Program-made: the position numbers and the translations under genes
Shown here: positions 52,998 to 60,903 of the stretch, piece by piece
Position numbering within the stretch: position 1 is the first letter of the stretch
How the letters are laid out: every line of letters begins with the position of its first letter
The notes under the pieces: generated by a model
Told to the model about the DNA's origin: nothing
Database searches by the model: none
What the model saw: only the letters and a program-made list of their open reading frames with translations
From: CBDDKZ01 sp965230415
GTDB lineage: Bacteria > Bacteroidota > Bacteroidia > Cytophagales > JAAEPT01
Assembly (NCBI GenBank): GCA_965230415.1
Contig: CBDDKZ010000005.1
Location: forward strand, 2,604,001 to 2,668,000
Direction: 5' to 3'
Length of the DNA: 64,000 nt

Positions 52998-55386
52998 TTT
53001 GTTGATGCTACAAAAAATATCTTACATATTTCGCGATGCTTTAGGAATAAAAGCAGTGCTGCTTTTTGTGGCCTTATTATTGTGTTCTCAGATCTTTGCC
53101 CAGAATAATGCTCATAAGAAAATTGAAGGTGATAAAAAGCATACACAAAAAGAATTAAACAAACAGGGAGGTAAGAAACCAGGTGAGAAGTCGGTTAAGG
53201 CGCAACAACATAATGAGCGAAAATCGAGTTCCTCCATGAGTAAGCATGCCAAACATGAGGTCGCACCACCTCCAAAGCAACCACATTCTAATGTGAAATC
53301 GTCTGGTGGGGCCAAATACAAAGATCTTAATGGTGGTAAGATTAAGAAATCAAAGGAACTAAAACACGCTCAAAATAAAAAACCTGCGAAGTATTTTGAT
53401 AACAAAAAACAATCTCAGAGCACCTCTAAGAAAATGGCTAAAAAGCCCGGCAAGGGGAGTGTAGCCACAGAACATGGAAGCGGTGCCTCAGGTCCAAGGT
53501 CCAAAACTCCTCAAGCCGGAGTCTCAGGCGGACATCGTAGCCCCAGCCAAATACGATCTAATGCCGATAAGAAACCAGTGAACTATGGGTCGGCAGAAAA
53601 AAGAGCAAAAAATACCTCTTCAAAGATGGCTAAGAAGCCTACGAAGGGAGGAAAAGCATTTGAACATAGTAGTGCTGCTTCAGGCCCAAGATCCAGGACT
53701 CCTCAGGCCGGAGTTACCAGTGGGCATCGTACTCCTTCGCAGATAAGACCAAATACAGAAGCCAAACCGGCCAAATACGGAGATGCTAAGAAGCGGGCAA
53801 AAAATACCTCTGCACAAATGGCTAAGAGCCCCACAAAGGGAGGTAGAGTGCATGAGCACGGTGGGTCTCCGCTTGGTCCAAAGTCTAAAACTCCTCAAGC
53901 CGGAGTTACCAGTGGGCATCGTACTCCTTCGCAGATAAGGCCAAATACAGAAGCCAAACCGGCCAAATATGGAGATGCTAAGAAGCGGGCAAAGAACACT
54001 TCTGCACAGATGGCTAAGAATCCTACGAAGGGAGGTAGAGTACTTGAACATGGGGGATCACCACTTGGCCCAAGGTCCAAAACGGCTCAGGCTGGTGTGA
54101 CCGGTGGACATCGTACCCCTCAACAGATAAGGCCGAATACAGAGGCTAAACCGGCAAGGTATGGCGACGCCAAAAAGAAAGCCGAGCTTAGCTCCAAACA
54201 GATGGCGAAAAATGCGACGAAACCCGGAAGAGTGCTGGAGCATGGTGGGGCCCCATTAGCGCCGCGAGCAAAAAATAATTTTCAATATCCCGACCATGCC
54301 GCAATGAGAGCTGCGAAGTCACAACAGCTAAAACGGGAATTTGCTTACCAGACAGGCCCTAAACCTAAAAAGAAGAAGACAGAACTTGGTCTGAAAGATT
54401 ATAAGGGGGCAAGTAGAGAACAATTACAATCGAAGTCGATTGCCAAATCCAAAGAGATGGGGAAAGCAATGGCTCGCCAAACAGGGCCAAAGCCTACCAA
54501 AATTAAGACTGAATTAGGGCTGAAAGACTATAAGGGTGCTACAAGGGCTCAATTAAATGCACGTGCAATTGCCAAATCCAAAGAAATGAGCAGAGCAATG
54601 GCGCATCAGACCGGACCTCGCCCTGATAACAGAAAACCTAAGGTTGAGAAGGTGAAAGGTGCGACATACGAAGATATTCATGGAACAAAAATTGCAAAGT
54701 CTAAGGAGATGTCACGTGCTATGGCTCATCAAAGAGCTCCTGATAAGAAGGAAGGACCTGCAGAAACAGGAGCGAACATGGAAGGTGCTACATACCTTGA
54801 TATACATGGTCGTAAAATTGCCAAGTCGATTGAAATGCAGAATGATATGACCAGAGGTAGTGAAGTTAGCTACAAATCATTGCATAAAAGAGAGCAGGCA
54901 ATCAGAGCCAAGAACAAGGAAATATCGGAGAATACAGGCGCTATTGATGCCAGAGACCTGGAGAAGAAAGCTAAAGAAATACGTAAGAAAGACAAAGAAC
55001 AAGCCAGGTATAGTGGAAACCTTCCGGTTAATGCCCTTGAAGAACGTGATAAGATGAGGCGAGAAAAAGATAAAGAGATCGCTTCCTACGAAGGAGATAT
55101 CCTTGTGAAGACCATACGACAACGCGAGAAACAAATGCGTAAGAAAGGTAAGGAAATAGCTAATTACTCAGGGGATATCGTAGTAAGAAGAGCCCGGAAA
55201 GGCTTGCACCCTAGCTCTGTTTATTCTGGTGGCGTCGTAAAGAATTCGTATAAAGCTAATGAACGTTACCGTCAAAGAGTGCTACGGAAATCTCGAAACA
55301 ATGGTAAATACTATAATCCGGTTGAGCACAAACAAAAACAGAAAAAACTTAAGTACGACAAACGCGAAAGTGAAATTTGGTACTAA
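52987..55386 (+). CDS. Secreted, highly basic repeat protein of unknown function
   Basis: Not recognised. A 799-residue protein with a signal peptide (about 15-38, ending IFAQ) followed by an almost entirely repetitive, Lys/Arg-rich body. Three tiers can be seen. Residues about 132-437 hold four complete and one partial 64-residue repeat (KPAKYGDAKKRAKNTSAQMA, SKTPQAGVTSGHRTPSQIRP). Residues about 445-620 hold four units of about 43 (QTGPKP, KTELGLKDYKGA, IAKSKEMSRAMA). Residues about 630-740 hold units of about 27 (YSGDIVV, REKQMRKKGKEIA). The end is basic and aromatic (KLKYDKRESEIWY). There is no T9SS sorting domain. A structural or polyanion-binding role, for instance with LPS, DNA or acidic polysaccharide, would suit the charge (inference). 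Met7 is an alternative start. Confidence 0.72.
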   Translation: MQGDLLMLQKISYIFRDALGIKAVLLFVALLLCSQIFAQNNAHKKIEGDKKHTQKELNKQGGKKPGEKSVKAQQHNERKSSSSMSKHAKHEVAPPPKQPHSNVKSSGGAKYKDLNGGKIKKSKELKHAQNKKPAKYFDNKKQSQSTSKKMAKKPGKGSVATEHGSGASGPRSKTPQAGVSGGHRSPSQIRSNADKKPVNYGSAEKRAKNTSSKMAKKPTKGGKAFEHSSAASGPRSRTPQAGVTSGHRTPSQIRPNTEAKPAKYGDAKKRAKNTSAQMAKSPTKGGRVHEHGGSPLGPKSKTPQAGVTSGHRTPSQIRPNTEAKPAKYGDAKKRAKNTSAQMAKNPTKGGRVLEHGGSPLGPRSKTAQAGVTGGHRTPQQIRPNTEAKPARYGDAKKKAELSSKQMAKNATKPGRVLEHGGAPLAPRAKNNFQYPDHAAMRAAKSQQLKREFAYQTGPKPKKKKTELGLKDYKGASREQLQSKSIAKSKEMGKAMARQTGPKPTKIKTELGLKDYKGATRAQLNARAIAKSKEMSRAMAHQTGPRPDNRKPKVEKVKGATYEDIHGTKIAKSKEMSRAMAHQRAPDKKEGPAETGANMEGATYLDIHGRKIAKSIEMQNDMTRGSEVSYKSLHKREQAIRAKNKEISENTGAIDARDLEKKAKEIRKKDKEQARYSGNLPVNALEERDKMRREKDKEIASYEGDILVKTIRQREKQMRKKGKEIANYSGDIVVRRARKGLHPSSVYSGGVVKNSYKANERYRQRVLRKSRNNGKYYNPVEHKQKQKKLKYDKRESEIWY
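53380..54147 (+). repeat. Four tandem 192-bp repeats (64-residue units)
   Basis: Units start at 53380, 53572, 53764 and 53956; a fifth, partial unit runs from 54148 to about 54300. Units 3 and 4 are close to identical in protein and DNA (KPAKYGDAKKRAKNTSAQMA in both), units 1 and 5 the most diverged. This is the pattern of an array growing from its centre. Confidence 0.92.
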
Positions 55387-55423
55387 TTATACTGACCGTA
55401 AACTAATTTCGGTTATTGTCTGT

Positions 55424-55431
55424 TATTTTTG
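55424..55431 (+). promoter_or_regulatory. TAnnTTTG element for ytxJ
   Basis: TATTTTTG lies 17 bp before the ATG at 55449 and supports that start over the TTG at 55416, which it would place inside the promoter. Confidence 0.5.
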
Positions 55432-55448
55432 AAAAGAGATTTAATTTT

Positions 55449-55829
55449 ATGGCATTATTTGGTGGCAAAGGGAAGCAGGAACAAGCTGTTCCGTGGGTAG
55501 AGTTGAGGAATATCGGACAATTAAATGATATTGTTCAGGACTCAAATACTGTGCCTTGTATATTATTTAAGCATTCTACACGTTGTTCTATTAGTAGTAC
55601 AGCACTTAGCAGGCTCGAACGCTCTTGGATTAGCGATGAGATGAAGGAAGTGAATACCTATTTCCTGGACTTGATTGCGCACAGAGATATTTCGAATGCG
55701 GTGGAATCAAAATTTGGCATTATGCACGAATCACCTCAGGTACTGGTAATCAAAGGAGGTAAATGCGTGTACCATAATTCTCATATGAATATTAATTACA
55801 GCGATATCAGGAAACAGACCCTTGCATGA
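55449..55829 (+). CDS. ytxJ: YtxJ-like bacillithiol-system redox protein
   Basis: Monothiol thioredoxin-like protein of the YtxJ (DUF2847) family, tied to bacillithiol redox chemistry. The 126 residues hold the fold's first strand and active-site turn (CILFKHSTRCSISSTALSRLER), with a single nucleophilic Cys in RCSIS. The cis-Pro region (HESPQVLVIKGGK) and the closing HNSHMNINYSDI also fit. The longer ORF from TTG 55416 is rejected because a promoter element lies inside it. The outer-membrane protein gene follows after 5 bp. Confidence 0.88.
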   Translation: MALFGGKGKQEQAVPWVELRNIGQLNDIVQDSNTVPCILFKHSTRCSISSTALSRLERSWISDEMKEVNTYFLDLIAHRDISNAVESKFGIMHESPQVLVIKGGKCVYHNSHMNINYSDIRKQTLA

Positions 55830-55834
55830 TATAA

Positions 55835-56596
55835 ATGACATGGCAGTTTAAAATAGTGATCTTAATGCTGTTGGGACATTGCTTTTTGAGCAATGCCCAA
55901 AGTGAAGGTGACTCCCCCGTAAAAAAGGAAAAAAAGACCTTAGAACCGGGTAGTCAGGAATTAGCCTTTGGTATTAATTTTAATACGAATGCATCTTTGC
56001 TTGGAGGAATTGAAATTAAATATGCACTGAAATACAAGCCCAAAACGTTTCATAATTTCTCTGTCGAGATTGTTAATGTGAAACACAATAAGGAAGAACG
56101 GTTTTCGAGCGCCATAAGCGGTAAATCCTTTATTCGTGGTAAAGTCAACTACCTTATATCTATACGGCCCAGGTATGGACGTGAAATAGTGCTGTTTGAT
56201 AAATTTCCCGAAAATGGTGTAAGATTAAGCGCTATATTTGCCGGTGGTCCCTCTATTGGACTGGTTAAGCCCTATTTTATTGAGTATGCGCTTTCACCTT
56301 CAGATACTAGTGCTGTCGTAGTGGTTCCCTTCGATCCTGTAGAACATCACGACGGATTGATAGTAGGAGGAGGCGGCTTCTTCAACGGTTTCGATCAGGC
56401 CAAAGTGAGAGTAGGGTTAAACATAAAAGCAGCGCTGAATTTTGAATTTGGTCGAAATGAAACTTCATTGGCGGGTATAGAGACTGGTTTTACCATAGAA
56501 GCATATAACCGCAAGATAGACCTTTTCAGCTCCTATGACGATCAGGCTATTTTTGGAGCACTATTCTTCACCTTGTATTACGGTTCACGCTATTAG
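55835..56596 (+). CDS. Probable outer-membrane beta-barrel protein
   Basis: A 253-residue protein with a signal peptide (about 1-22, ending SNAQ) and alternating polar and hydrophobic strands ending in an aromatic residue (ALFFTLYYGSRY), as expected for an outer-membrane barrel. Strands such as HNFSVEIVNVK and KVNYLISIRPRYG are visible; a Gly-rich turn (GGGGFFNG) lies near 180. I do not recognise a named family. It starts 5 bp after ytxJ and may share its transcript. Confidence 0.65.
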   Translation: MTWQFKIVILMLLGHCFLSNAQSEGDSPVKKEKKTLEPGSQELAFGINFNTNASLLGGIEIKYALKYKPKTFHNFSVEIVNVKHNKEERFSSAISGKSFIRGKVNYLISIRPRYGREIVLFDKFPENGVRLSAIFAGGPSIGLVKPYFIEYALSPSDTSAVVVVPFDPVEHHDGLIVGGGGFFNGFDQAKVRVGLNIKAALNFEFGRNETSLAGIETGFTIEAYNRKIDLFSSYDDQAIFGALFFTLYYGSRY

Positions 56597-56631
56597 TGGC
56601 AGTTGAATTTCTTTTTTTACAAATCTAAGCT

Positions 56632-56639
56632 TAATTTTG
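56632..56639 (+). promoter_or_regulatory. TAnnTTTG element for lipA
   Basis: TAATTTTG ends 4 bp before the lipA ATG. No TTTG -33 element is seen at the right spacing. If real, the mRNA is leaderless or nearly so. Confidence 0.4.
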
Positions 56640-56643
56640 CATT

Positions 56644-57531
56644 ATGATAGAATTACCTGTTGTCCCTAGTGGAGATAAGAAAATAAAAAGAAATAAAAAG
56701 CCAGATTGGTTGCGCGTAAAATTGCCTATCGGTGAAGATTACAAACGCGTACGTAAACTGGTAGATGAAAATAAATTACATACCATCTGTGAAAGCGGAG
56801 CATGCCCCAATATGGGTGAGTGCTGGGGGGCAGGAACGGCAACTTTCATGATTCTTGGTAATGTATGTACAAGAAGCTGTTCTTTTTGTGCTGTTGCAAC
56901 AGGTCGTCCGCCGGAATACGATGAGGATGAACCAAGAAGGGTGGCTGATTCTATCTTTAAGATGAAAGTGAAGCATGCTGTATTAACATCTGTGAATAGA
57001 GACGAATTGAAAGACCGGGGTGCGCACATATGGCATGAAACCGTAAGGCTTACGAAGGAAAAGTGTCCGGATACTACTATCGAAACTTTAATCCCGGATG
57101 TTAAAAGTAACTGGGATGCTTTGATCACTATGATAAATCCGGGCCAGGAAGTGGTTTCGCATAATATGGAAACAGTCCGGGAATTGTACCGTGCCGTAAG
57201 GCCTCAGGCAAGATATGCCAGAAGCCTGGAGCAAATAAAGCGTACGAAAGAATTCGGTAAGCGTACCAAGTCCGGGATTATGTTAGGCTTGGGTGAAACA
57301 GAAGATCAGGTATTTAAAGCGATGGACGATCTTGTTGAAAGCGGCTTGGATATTTTAACACTCGGGCAATATTTACAACCGACGCGTATGCACCATGAAG
57401 TTATTGAGTTTATTCATCCCGATCAATTTAAGAAATATGAAGAGATTGGTCTTTCCAAAGGTTTAAAGTACGTAGAGTCCGGTCCTTTGGTCAGGTCTTC
57501 TTATCATGCCGAAAGACATGTTAATGTTTGA
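56644..57531 (+). CDS. lipA: Lipoyl synthase
   Basis: Radical-SAM enzyme that inserts two sulfurs into protein-bound octanoate to make lipoate. Both iron-sulfur clusters are visible: the auxiliary cluster motif with Cys49, Cys54 and Cys60 (CESGACPNMGEC), and the SAM cluster CxxxCxxC with Cys75, Cys79 and Cys82 (CTRSCSFC). The GRPPEYDEDEP segment and the C-terminal RSSYHAE with its conserved Ser are typical. The 295 residues are normal. Lipoate is needed for 2-oxoacid dehydrogenases and the glycine cleavage H protein; the E1 fusion and gcvP lie on either side. Confidence 0.97.
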   Translation: MIELPVVPSGDKKIKRNKKPDWLRVKLPIGEDYKRVRKLVDENKLHTICESGACPNMGECWGAGTATFMILGNVCTRSCSFCAVATGRPPEYDEDEPRRVADSIFKMKVKHAVLTSVNRDELKDRGAHIWHETVRLTKEKCPDTTIETLIPDVKSNWDALITMINPGQEVVSHNMETVRELYRAVRPQARYARSLEQIKRTKEFGKRTKSGIMLGLGETEDQVFKAMDDLVESGLDILTLGQYLQPTRMHHEVIEFIHPDQFKKYEEIGLSKGLKYVESGPLVRSSYHAERHVNV

Positions 57532-57556
57532 TATGATTTGGCTATAAATAAAAGTG

Positions 57557-57585
57557 AAAGCCCTGGAGTAATCCAGGGCTTTTTT
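57557..57585. terminator. Bidirectional terminator between lipA and gcvP
   Basis: An 11-bp perfect stem (57557-57567 with 57572-57582) and GTAA loop, followed by T residues on the plus strand and A-rich on the other, lies between converging stops. Confidence 0.92.
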
Positions 57586-57586
57586 G

Positions 57587-60475
57587 TTAAGATTGAAGTG
57601 CTGCAAACGCTTCTATCGGTGTGCATGTACATATAAGATTGCGATCGCCAAAGGCGCTATCTATTCGGCTCACTGCCGGCCAGAATTTATTGTCTTGAAG
57701 GTAGGTAAGTGGAAAAGCGGCTTTTGCACGATTGTAAGGAAAAGTCCATTCATCGGCCGTTACAAGCGATGAGGTGTGTGGGGCGTTTTTAAGCACGTTA
57801 TTTGTTTTGTCTGCGATGCCATTTTCTATTTCCTTTATTTCTTCTCTTATTTGGATCATTGCCTCACAAAATCGGTCAAGTTCTTCTTTCGATTCGCTTT
57901 CTGTGGGCTCGATCATCATAGTTCCTGCCACAGGAAAAGAGACCGTAGGCGCATGAAAACCATAATCCATTAATCGTTTGGCTATGTCTTCCACTTCAAT
58001 GCCTGCACTTGTTTTGAACTGCCTGAAGTCAACAATCATTTCGTGAGCACATCTGCCTTTAGCCCCTACATACAAAATAGGGAAGTGATCTTTTAATTGA
58101 TTCAACAAGTAGTTGGCATTGAGGATGGCAATTTCCGTTGCTTTTTTCAATCCCTTAGCTCCCATCATTCTAATGTAGGCATAAGAGATAGGGAGAATAG
58201 AAGCGCTTCCCCAAGGCGCAGCAGCTATGGCAGAAATATTCGAACTTCCCTGGGATTCCAGGTGTGGGTGACCGGGAAGGAATGGTGTGAGGTGCTCTGC
58301 CACCCCGATAGGTCCCATACCAGGACCTCCTCCACCGTGAGGTATACAAAAAGTCTTATGCAAATTAAGGTGACATACATCGGCGCCGATAGTTGCCGGG
58401 CTAGTGATACCAACCTGGGCATTCATATTCGCACCATCCATATATACCTGACCACCGTTACTATGAATAATAGCACATATTTCAATGATAGATTCTTCAA
58501 AGACACCATGTGTGGAAGGATAGGTGACGAGTAGAGCGCTCAAACGGTCTTTGTGTTCTGTGGCCTTTTCTTTCAGGTCTGCTACATCTATATTGCCATT
58601 CTCATCACATTTCACTACTACCACTTTCATTCCTGCCATCACGGCACTAGCGGGATTTGTGCCATGGGCCGATGCCGGAATTAATGCAACATTCCGATGT
58701 TCCTGCCCTCTGCTTTTATGGTAAGATCTTATGACCATTAGCCCGGCATATTCACCCTGTGCTCCTGAATTGGGCTGAAAAGAAATGTCGTGGAAACCGG
58801 TGATCTCGCAAAGCCAATTATTTAGAACGTCAAATAACTCCTGATAGCCCCCTGCTTGATTTAAGGGAGCAAAAGGGTGGATGTTTCCAAATTCCGGCCA
58901 GGTGATCGGAATCATTTCTGCCGTAGCGTTGAGTTTCATAGTACATGATCCCAATGAGATCATGGAGTGTGTGAGTGATAAATCTTTATTTTCCAGGCGC
59001 TTTAAATAACGCAACATTTCATGCTCAGAGTGGTATTTATTGAACACTTCCTGTTGTAGAAAAGTGGTTTGGCGTTTAATGTCGGGAGCTATTTCATGTT
59101 CAAGGGTGGGTGATGAGACAATTGTCTTATTCGCAGCTCTTGCAAATATGGAAACAATATTTTCAATATCCTGGAGGTTGACCGTTTCGTCCAGGGAAAT
59201 GCATACCAGATTTTCTCCGATATACCTGAAGTTAATTTGTGTGTTTTCTGCAATATGCCTTATCAGGTCAACATGTTCGACTTCTACGCAAAGTGTGTCA
59301 AAATAGTTATTGTTGATTTGTTTGTAACCCAATTCGCTCAAAGCTTGTTCTAAGGAATAAGTCATACAATGGATTCTCCGGGCGATGTCTTCTAACCCTT
59401 TACTTCCGTGATAGGTCACATACATTCCTGCAAGCACTGCCAAAAGTACTTGAGAAGTACAAATGTTGGAAGTAGCTTTCTCTCTGCGGATATGCTGTTC
59501 ACGAGTCTGCAATGCCATTCTATATGCGATATTTCCATATCGATCTTTAGAAGCACCGATAACCCTACCGGGTATTTGTCTTTTGAACTCACTACGTGTG
59601 GCGAAATAAGCAGCGTGTGGCCCTCCATAGCCTAACGGAACCCCTAATCGTTGTGTGTTACCTATTACGACATCGGCCCCCATTTCACCGGGAGGCTTCA
59701 AAAGTGTCAAAGCCATAATGTCGGCAGCACAAGCTACGAGTACCTGGTTTTGATGTGCAAGCTCAATTATTTTGCTATAGTCCAACGCATTACCGGTGCT
59801 TCCCGGGTACTGAAGTAGTATTCCAAAGAAACTGGTCCCGAATAAGTTGGCATCGCTAAAGTCGACCTTTGTTTCATCACCAATCACCAGTTCGATGCCG
59901 ACAGGTACTGCCCGGCTCTTTAAAACTTCTATGGTTTGGGGGTGGCAATTTTCAGAAACAAAAAACTTGCTAGCATTTTTTTTGGCTCCTTTCCTTAAAG
60001 CAAAAAGCATTTGCATGGCTTCAGCCGATGCCGTTGCTTCATCGAGCAGTGAAGCATTTGCCAGTTCCATTCCTGTTAATTCACAAATGGCCGTTTGATA
60101 ATTAATAAGGGCTTCAAGTCTTCCTTGTGCAATTTCAGCCTGATAAGGCGTGTAGGCGGTGTACCAGCCGGGGTTTTCTAGTATGTTTCTTAAAAGAACC
60201 GGAGGCGTAATGCATGCATGATACCCCATTCCGATATACGAACGAAATAGCTGATTATGGTTGGCCAGATTTTTGAGTTCGCTTAGTAGTTCGTATTCCG
60301 ATATAGCGTCTGGCAGTGGTAGCTCGTTCTTAAGTTTAATCGAGGCTGGTACAGTTTCTTCGATAAGTTGTTCTATGGATGAAACACCTATCTTGTTTAG
60401 CATAGCTTCCTGTGTTGCATTGTCAGGACCTATATGTCTGTCAACGAATTTATCAGTGTATGATTTGGATTTCAT
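57587..60475 (-). CDS. gcvP: Glycine dehydrogenase (decarboxylating), P-protein
   Basis: PLP-dependent P-protein of the glycine cleavage system, which decarboxylates glycine and passes the aminomethyl group to the lipoyl H protein. The long, fused form (962 residues) has an inactive-type N-terminal half and a catalytic C-terminal half. The PLP lysine lies in HLNLHKTFCIPHGGGGPGMG near residue 705, and the N-terminal signature is DRHIGPDNATQEAML. The gene has its own TAnnTTTG element and ends at a shared terminator with lipA. Confidence 0.97.
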   Translation of the reverse strand: MKSKSYTDKFVDRHIGPDNATQEAMLNKIGVSSIEQLIEETVPASIKLKNELPLPDAISEYELLSELKNLANHNQLFRSYIGMGYHACITPPVLLRNILENPGWYTAYTPYQAEIAQGRLEALINYQTAICELTGMELANASLLDEATASAEAMQMLFALRKGAKKNASKFFVSENCHPQTIEVLKSRAVPVGIELVIGDETKVDFSDANLFGTSFFGILLQYPGSTGNALDYSKIIELAHQNQVLVACAADIMALTLLKPPGEMGADVVIGNTQRLGVPLGYGGPHAAYFATRSEFKRQIPGRVIGASKDRYGNIAYRMALQTREQHIRREKATSNICTSQVLLAVLAGMYVTYHGSKGLEDIARRIHCMTYSLEQALSELGYKQINNNYFDTLCVEVEHVDLIRHIAENTQINFRYIGENLVCISLDETVNLQDIENIVSIFARAANKTIVSSPTLEHEIAPDIKRQTTFLQQEVFNKYHSEHEMLRYLKRLENKDLSLTHSMISLGSCTMKLNATAEMIPITWPEFGNIHPFAPLNQAGGYQELFDVLNNWLCEITGFHDISFQPNSGAQGEYAGLMVIRSYHKSRGQEHRNVALIPASAHGTNPASAVMAGMKVVVVKCDENGNIDVADLKEKATEHKDRLSALLVTYPSTHGVFEESIIEICAIIHSNGGQVYMDGANMNAQVGITSPATIGADVCHLNLHKTFCIPHGGGGPGMGPIGVAEHLTPFLPGHPHLESQGSSNISAIAAAPWGSASILPISYAYIRMMGAKGLKKATEIAILNANYLLNQLKDHFPILYVGAKGRCAHEMIVDFRQFKTSAGIEVEDIAKRLMDYGFHAPTVSFPVAGTMMIEPTESESKEELDRFCEAMIQIREEIKEIENGIADKTNNVLKNAPHTSSLVTADEWTFPYNRAKAAFPLTYLQDNKFWPAVSRIDSAFGDRNLICTCTPIEAFAALQS

Positions 60476-60498
60476 TCAGAGGTGAATTAGTATTATTG

Positions 60499-60506
60499 CA
60501 AATATA
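60499..60506 (-). promoter_or_regulatory. TAnnTTTG element for gcvP
   Basis: TATATTTG on the minus strand, 24 bp before the gcvP start, with GTTT about 19 bp further upstream in place of TTTG. The leader would be too short for a riboswitch. Confidence 0.5.
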
Positions 60507-60579
60507 CTTAATAGCTTGTGTAAATAAACTGAATGTGAATAAGAAATGATCCGAAAGTTATTTGAATTAAGATTGGCCT

Positions 60580-60670
60580 AAAATAAAACTTGGGGCCTGA
60601 GACGGGGTGTCTCGCTTAGCGCCCCAAGATCTTTCAACCAGCTATGGAAATGAGAGCTAAATAACTCTCA
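60580..60670 (-). ncRNA. Candidate small RNA with its own promoter and terminator
   Basis: In the 428-bp gap between the helicase gene and gcvP, the minus strand carries a complete small transcription unit. The promoter is TACCTTTG (60674-60681), with TTTG (60700-60703) 18 bp upstream. A 5' hairpin follows, arms 60665-60674 and 60647-60656 with an 8-nt loop, though its first bases overlap the promoter. Next is a 17-nt single-stranded stretch. A terminator-like hairpin closes the unit (60621-60628 with 60589-60596, inner stem 60609-60613 with 60599-60603), followed by TTTTATTTT. The expected transcript is about 90 nt. I do not recognise a known RNA family. Confidence 0.5.
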
Positions 60671-60673
60671 TTT

Positions 60674-60712
60674 CAAAGGTAGCAAAATAATTTTGATTCC
60701 AAAAATTTTGGA
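60674..60712 (-). promoter_or_regulatory. Promoter and palindromic operator of the small RNA
   Basis: The -7 element TACCTTTG lies at 60674-60681 and the -33 TTTG at 60700-60703. The -33 box is inside a 15-bp palindrome (60698-60712, arms TCCAAAA around one A), which could be a repressor site. A second palindrome lies at 60746-60764 (8-bp arms, AACGAAAT). Confidence 0.45.
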
Positions 60713-60903
60713 GCGAAATTTTAATAAAAATCAATAAAATACCGTAACGAAATCTAATTTCGTTTAATAATAAAAGGTGAAGTTTATCTTAATTATATGT
60801 TAAATTTTTCCTGTCTAATGTGGTATAGAAGCTATTTTATGCTTTTTTCTATATTAAATATGCTTATATGAGACTAAACGTTACGTGGCATACCAAAAAA
60901 AGT

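Noticed and set aside
60476..60712. Structured region considered as a glycine riboswitch for gcvP
   Set aside because: A TAnnTTTG element (60499-60506) lies between it and gcvP, the first hairpin unit ends in its own U-tract, and I see none of the conserved glycine-aptamer sequence.
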